A DNA stretch of 64,000 nt from an uncultured Prevotella sp. Lineage in GTDB: Bacteria; Bacteroidota; Bacteroidia; Bacteroidales; Bacteroidaceae. Each line of letters opens with the position of its first letter. The stretch's first letter is position 1. Positions 61,401 through 64,000 of the stretch are shown here, in pieces. The notes under the pieces are model-generated. The model did not search any database. It worked only from the letters and a program-made list of their open reading frames with translations, and was not told where the DNA came from. The position numbers were made by a program, and so were the translations under genes. The stretch covers positions 79,762-143,761 of the forward strand of contig NZ_CAMJOS010000005.1 in NCBI RefSeq assembly GCF_946407605.1. Reading direction: 5' to 3'.

Positions 61401-63406
61401 GGCTTAACAGGAGCTACATAAGCAGCGATAGTGTTGCCAGCGGCAAACTCATAAATTTCGTTGTACTTGGTGAGCTTACCAGTAACAATAACCTCAGCAC
61501 CAACCTCGATGTCAGCAAGAGCTAAGCCTTCCATGGTCTTACCCTTGTAGCACTCGAACTGCTGGCCCTCAGTAGAACCGTTGTCAGAAATCCAATAAGT
61601 GATGAAATCCTGCTCTTCGTTAACGGTTTCAATCTTAGAGATGATACCCTTAACAAATACAGTTTCGTCGAGAGCGTCGCCAGCGTCAATCAGTTCAACA
61701 GCCTTAGCAACGGTGTAAGGCTCATCAATAGTGTTGGCAATGTGTACAGGCTCAGCGTCGGCCTCTACACCGCCATAAACAACATGCAACTTAGCAATGT
61801 GCTGCTGGTTGCTAGTGTTGTTTGTCAGAACGATTTCATTAGCCTCGCCCTTCCATGTTGTGACGATTCCTTCAGTTGTCAGTTCGCCTGTATTTGCTGT
61901 CAATTCAGCAACCTTACCGCTAACACCAGTAATCACAATCTTAGTGATACCTTCACCTGCGAAAGTGATAGTGTTTCCACCGTATGTACGAACAGCGCCA
62001 CCAGAAGTATAATACTTAGGAGTTGTAGAACCAGTACCCTTAGAACAAGTCATGGTCGTCTTTGCATCAAGAGCAATAGCTACATCATTCAAATCCTGTT
62101 GGTTAGTATAACCCTGTTCAGCAGCTACCCAATCGAAAGCAACCATCTCAGCAGGAGCTGCAGCCTCCTTGTAGAGGTACAGACCAGTTACAGTAACATT
62201 TGCCCAGTTTGCACCCTTGATAGCGTTCAGGCTAGCAAGACCCTTGTCGGCAACAATCTGCTTCAGATCAACGGTAACAACACCATTCTCATTCGTGAAG
62301 TACTTAGCAGACCAAACAGCATCACCCTTCGGGAATTCAATCAGGTGTGACTGAGTCTCGTCTTCATTCCACTGACCCTGGTCAACATCACGGTTCATCA
62401 TGACACGAGGAGTACCCTCGGTAAAGGTAACATACAGCTTGTCATAGTCAGAAAGAAGAGCAAAGTTCTTCCAACCTACGTTGCCGTCACCATAAGGCAG
62501 GCCCGAGGGCTTGAACAGTTCGAAAGAACAGCCTGTTGTAGCACCAGTAGTAGGTTCTGTAGCGCTGTCCCAGCTCATGAACATCTCAGCAGTCAGGTTA
62601 GTAAAGCCATCCTTCAGAGCCAAAGCTGCAATAGCATTGTTGATAGCTGTAGTAGCATTAGTCAAAGACTCTGCAGTAGCTCCTTCAGCAGCCAAAGCAG
62701 CTTCACCATCAGTGATGGCAGTGCTAAGAGCAGAGAATGTAGCTTCTGTGTAAGCTACAGCAAAGTACATCTTACCCGTCGCAATAGCAGCGGTCAGAGC
62801 GTCCTTCTGCTCTGCCAGAGGATCGGTCTGAGGAGCTTCCTTCATCGTGCAGAGAGTCCAGTAGATAGGATCTGTGCCTGTAGGAGCAGGATTCACACCA
62901 GCGAAATAGCCGCCACGAGCTACGTTCTTAAAGGCAAAGCCGTTGTCGGCATCGTACTCGATTACCCAAGCGCCACCATACTGCACGTCGGTGCCGTACT
63001 GTGTGCCATTTCCAAGAACGAAACAACCATTAAAGCCGCCTTCAGCACCGGAATTCAAGTAGATTGCCGGGTTTCCCCATAATCCAATACTGTTTCCGTT
63101 GGCATCTACAGCCTCAATGGCATAGGCGTTTGCAAGTGCATCAACACCTTCGTTTGCCAAGCTGTGAAGCTTCCACAAGTAGGCAGCACCTGTCACAGCG
63201 TTAGTATAAGTGTCGTAAGCCAAGTTCTGAGCGTCTTTGTTGTAGATGGCCTTCTGGTCTGTCTCATTGTAGATGACAAACAACTGACCATCCAGCGCAG
63301 CAACGCTGGTGAACTTCTGGTCGATCTCATACTCCGTTGCGGCATTCACCACACCCGCAAAGCATAGCAATGCGAATGTTAAAAACAACTTTGTAAATAC
63401 TTTCAT
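58418..63406 (-). CDS. Large mosaic secreted protein with C-terminal sorting tail
   Basis: A 1662-residue secreted protein with a signal peptide (MKVFTKLFLTFALLCFAGVVNA). Reading along it: a beta-rich region to about 190; a three-helix FIVAR-like module (195-265); beta-sandwich modules (270-415, 423-545); an OB-fold-like module (560-662, VFVKGIISKIET..VIVTGKLTKYNE); a ricin-like module (673-785, YYILNKGTGKYLAGG); a carbohydrate-binding-like module (805-955); helical Ala-rich linkers (965-1100); another sandwich (1105-1258); and two tandem homologous modules (1275-1428, 1437-1598), each with SxWDSQF and LPAGxxxxVxFDYKAD. The tail (1635-1662, MYNLNGQKV then GLYILNGKKVMVK) matches that of the C10 protease. 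No catalytic domain is recognised; it probably binds glycans at the surface. Confidence 0.85.
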   Translation of the reverse strand: MKVFTKLFLTFALLCFAGVVNAATEYEIDQKFTSVAALDGQLFVIYNETDQKAIYNKDAQNLAYDTYTNAVTGAAYLWKLHSLANEGVDALANAYAIEAVDANGNSIGLWGNPAIYLNSGAEGGFNGCFVLGNGTQYGTDVQYGGAWVIEYDADNGFAFKNVARGGYFAGVNPAPTGTDPIYWTLCTMKEAPQTDPLAEQKDALTAAIATGKMYFAVAYTEATFSALSTAITDGEAALAAEGATAESLTNATTAINNAIAALALKDGFTNLTAEMFMSWDSATEPTTGATTGCSFELFKPSGLPYGDGNVGWKNFALLSDYDKLYVTFTEGTPRVMMNRDVDQGQWNEDETQSHLIEFPKGDAVWSAKYFTNENGVVTVDLKQIVADKGLASLNAIKGANWANVTVTGLYLYKEAAAPAEMVAFDWVAAEQGYTNQQDLNDVAIALDAKTTMTCSKGTGSTTPKYYTSGGAVRTYGGNTITFAGEGITKIVITGVSGKVAELTANTGELTTEGIVTTWKGEANEIVLTNNTSNQQHIAKLHVVYGGVEADAEPVHIANTIDEPYTVAKAVELIDAGDALDETVFVKGIISKIETVNEEQDFITYWISDNGSTEGQQFECYKGKTMEGLALADIEVGAEVIVTGKLTKYNEIYEFAAGNTIAAYVAPVKPLFADGKYYILNKGTGKYLAGGASWGTHAVVNADGLDYGIAFVDGKYTLDSQVSNGGNNHFLNGEWNDGAAMGWTITPVAGAEGLYTISNGTNFLTAQADNQVLLQGDATAEAAQWMLKTLDERIAELATATAEAPVNATFLIQDANFGRNDLRKSAWTMVANNQNLSGGDNTNNNAESFHSTFTLSQVLANAPAGKYQMTAQGFYRQDGSDNDNLPVFYANDKTATFPLKTGSENSMADASASFTAGSYTIEPIAVTVFEDGQLTVGAKLENNTNLWCIFDNFRLTYLTKDIPAEEFEPAYTAALAAAKAALADDNYAAVTGEEKAALEKAIADYGEIAEPTTELYKAAISALNAATSAYTAAKGAYETFNNTAASMADVLFPYAAPGKKAAAEASTAATPKSAADATALTEAVLKAYRQYAESSALLECQYGAAVNMTESIVNPNAEEAIAEPWAIVKGEGSGGNLSILDGEPLTDGDGNSAYKYFDGGNWGANAWDVALEQTITLPAGKYYLTVAGRASADVDLNLFAGETTAKIAAVGATGGLFGRGWGDASVEFEMAEAGEIKIGVRGVTSVVHNWMSFTRFRLMQFGVAGEDAPELQAPEGWNNEIANGNLAGDNVDSYASKEYPAPDPSASTIVAMAGKDFSRGIVVKAQDKVSQAWDSQFWIVLNEELPAGATLHVEFDYKADKAGSVSTQSHAAPGGYLHWACIGNVNFTTEWQHFSAEVTVDAAANNMKSIAFNLNDIAEANNYYFDNFGVWAKIPEKPKEWENIIVNSDMEGDDNSCFYVTEQGVGGPFLAPFTAGIGVDGSKAVKVQSADNPTNSWDTQFFIRLPYQLPAGTSYKVSFDYKADEAAKSTTQAHANPGDYIHYVGIGDVNFTADWQSFELESIISADQSKEDKPMQSIAFNLAELKTANLYIFDNVKFFVPKDIVSSLNLNPAVDPQPYPEPDGISTLKNQKNVEGMYNLNGQKVNKAQKGLYILNGKKVMVK

Positions 63407-63466
63407 ACCAAAATGTTTTTAGTTAGTTAATAATTAGGTTAAACGAATAAGTTCATAATTCGGGAG

Positions 63467-63497
63467 CAAAGATACATATTATTTTCTAACTAACAAA
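63467..63497 (-). promoter_or_regulatory. Promoter of the mosaic surface protein gene
   Basis: On the minus strand, TTTG (63494-63497), 19 bases, then TATCTTTG (63467-63474), an exact consensus match, with a leader of about 55 nucleotides. Confidence 0.82.
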
Positions 63498-63562
63498 GAA
63501 AAATCGCTTTTTTTTTGTGTTTTTGCCTCTCTTTTTCTTTAAAATCCGTCGCTAGTCTCCTT

Positions 63563-63700
63563 TGCCTCGTTCCGATGGGACTTTCGTCTCGTTCCGATGG
63601 TGTTTTTCGGCCGTTCCGATGATACTTTACCCCCCTAAAGTATCATCGGAACGGGTCGTAGATGACGTCGGAACGGATGGAAACAAACGTTGGAACGGGT
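63563..63700. repeat. CGTTCCGAT / CTTTACCCCCC hairpin element, copy 2
   Basis: Three CGTTCCGAT boxes (near 63568, 63590 and 63612), then a perfect 19-base inverted repeat: CCGTTCCGATGATACTTTA (63611-63629), loop of six C (63630-63635), TAAAGTATCATCGGAACGG (63636-63654). CGGAACGG-like boxes repeat after it in the opposite sense (near 63668 and 63690). The boxes and core match 29734-29870. No coding frame crosses it. Confidence 0.78.
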
Positions 63701-63875
63701 CGTAGAAGGGCTTGCTTTCTGAACACGAATCGCATGAATAGCACGAATTGGTTTTTTCGACCATAGAAGGCTATTCTTATATATATATAAATAAGGTGTA
63801 AGCCGTTTGTCGCTTTGACTTACATCAAGAGCGACAAAAAATTGTGTGCGATAACGAAATTTTTCTTGAAAAAGT
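63701..63875. other. Gene-free stretch before the right-edge promoter
   Basis: No supported gene. It contains CACGAATCGCATGAATAGCACGAATT (three CGAAT/GAAT repeats), a TATATATATATA run, and a 9-pair inverted repeat TTTGTCGCT (63806-63814) / AGCGACAAA (63830-63838) with a 15-base loop. Confidence 0.5.
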
Positions 63876-64000
63876 TTTGGTAGTTCGGAAAAAAGTCGTA
63901 CCTTTGCATCCGCTTTCGGGAAACAACCTCCCTGAGGGCGATGAAAAAGAGAGTTCTTTGAAAGATTTACATAGACAGAAGTAGTACAAGAAGCGAGTGT
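63876..64000 (+). promoter_or_regulatory. Promoter and leader of a probable rRNA operon (gene outside window)
   Basis: TTTG (63876-63879), 19 bases, then TACCTTTG (63899-63906), an exact consensus. The downstream leader holds GAGAGTTCTTTGAAAGATTT (about 63950-63968), which resembles the boxA-like antitermination region before 16S rRNA genes in Bacteroidales, and AAGAAGCGAGTGT at the window end. No 16S sequence is present yet, so the rRNA call is an inference. Confidence 0.6.

Noticed and set aside
63407..64000. A complete rRNA or tRNA gene in the right-hand gap
   Set aside because: I see no 16S start sequence and no cloverleaf-forming sequence in this stretch; only a promoter and leader are supported.

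Overview
This window looks like a chromosomal segment of a Prevotella-type member of the Bacteroidales. The evidence is a complete porPKLMN type IX secretion core operon, secreted proteins with short C-terminal sorting tails, a Bacteroides-type malate dehydrogenase, indolepyruvate oxidoreductase, and many promoters of the Bacteroidetes form TTTG-N19..22-TAnnTTTG with almost no Shine-Dalgarno sites. I recognise no phage, transposase, CRISPR array, tRNA or rRNA gene inside the window. The right edge looks like the leader of an rRNA operon whose 16S gene would lie outside.

Layout. 1-13.7 kb is surface-glycan and envelope chemistry: a partial glycosyltransferase, a GT2 glycosyltransferase and a flippase (minus), then an acyltransferase and a LicD-type phosphotransferase (plus). 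Facing these is a tight minus-strand run from metG through a DUF6057 membrane protein, a TolB-like CxxCH lipoprotein, a nucleotidyltransferase/aminotransferase fusion and an opine-dehydrogenase-like enzyme to a frameshifted glycerophosphodiesterase. 13.8-20.6 kb is porP-K-L-M-N plus a small outer-membrane barrel. 20.6-29.5 kb is housekeeping and metabolism (priA, a HerA/YjgR-type ATPase, a ROK protein, mdh, a flavin oxidoreductase, a GH2 glycosidase). 30-32.5 kb is an ECF sigma factor, a membrane protein that may be its anti-sigma, and a secreted unknown. 32.7-35.4 kb is a gamma-carbonic-anhydrase-like protein and iorAB. 35.5-40.4 kb holds two tandem TlpA-like paralogs, each behind a duplicated terminator/promoter block, and an HU-like DNA-binding protein whose leader carries four dyads at exactly 21-bp pitch. 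40.6-45 kb is an FMN-binding protein, a metallophosphoesterase, waaA and gltX. 45.2-48.9 kb is a PgpH-type HD hydrolase and a FadL-type porin. 48.9-55.9 kb is the RDD / SpoIIM / DUF4129 / DUF4350 / MoxR / DUF58 membrane cluster. 55.9-63.4 kb is a C10 cysteine protease and a 1662-residue mosaic surface protein, both with probable type IX sorting tails.

How the genes connect. The secretion core (13.8-20 kb) could export the protease and the mosaic protein at the other end of the window. The glycan genes, LicD and the fusion/opine pair suggest a decorated surface polysaccharide. The most unusual signals are non-coding: the four-dyad leader of the HU-like gene; a structured C6-loop hairpin element present in two distant intergenic gaps; a nested inverted repeat upstream of the FadL-type porin; and several families of short degenerate tandem repeats that fill the gaps immediately before start codons and also occur in frame inside genes.
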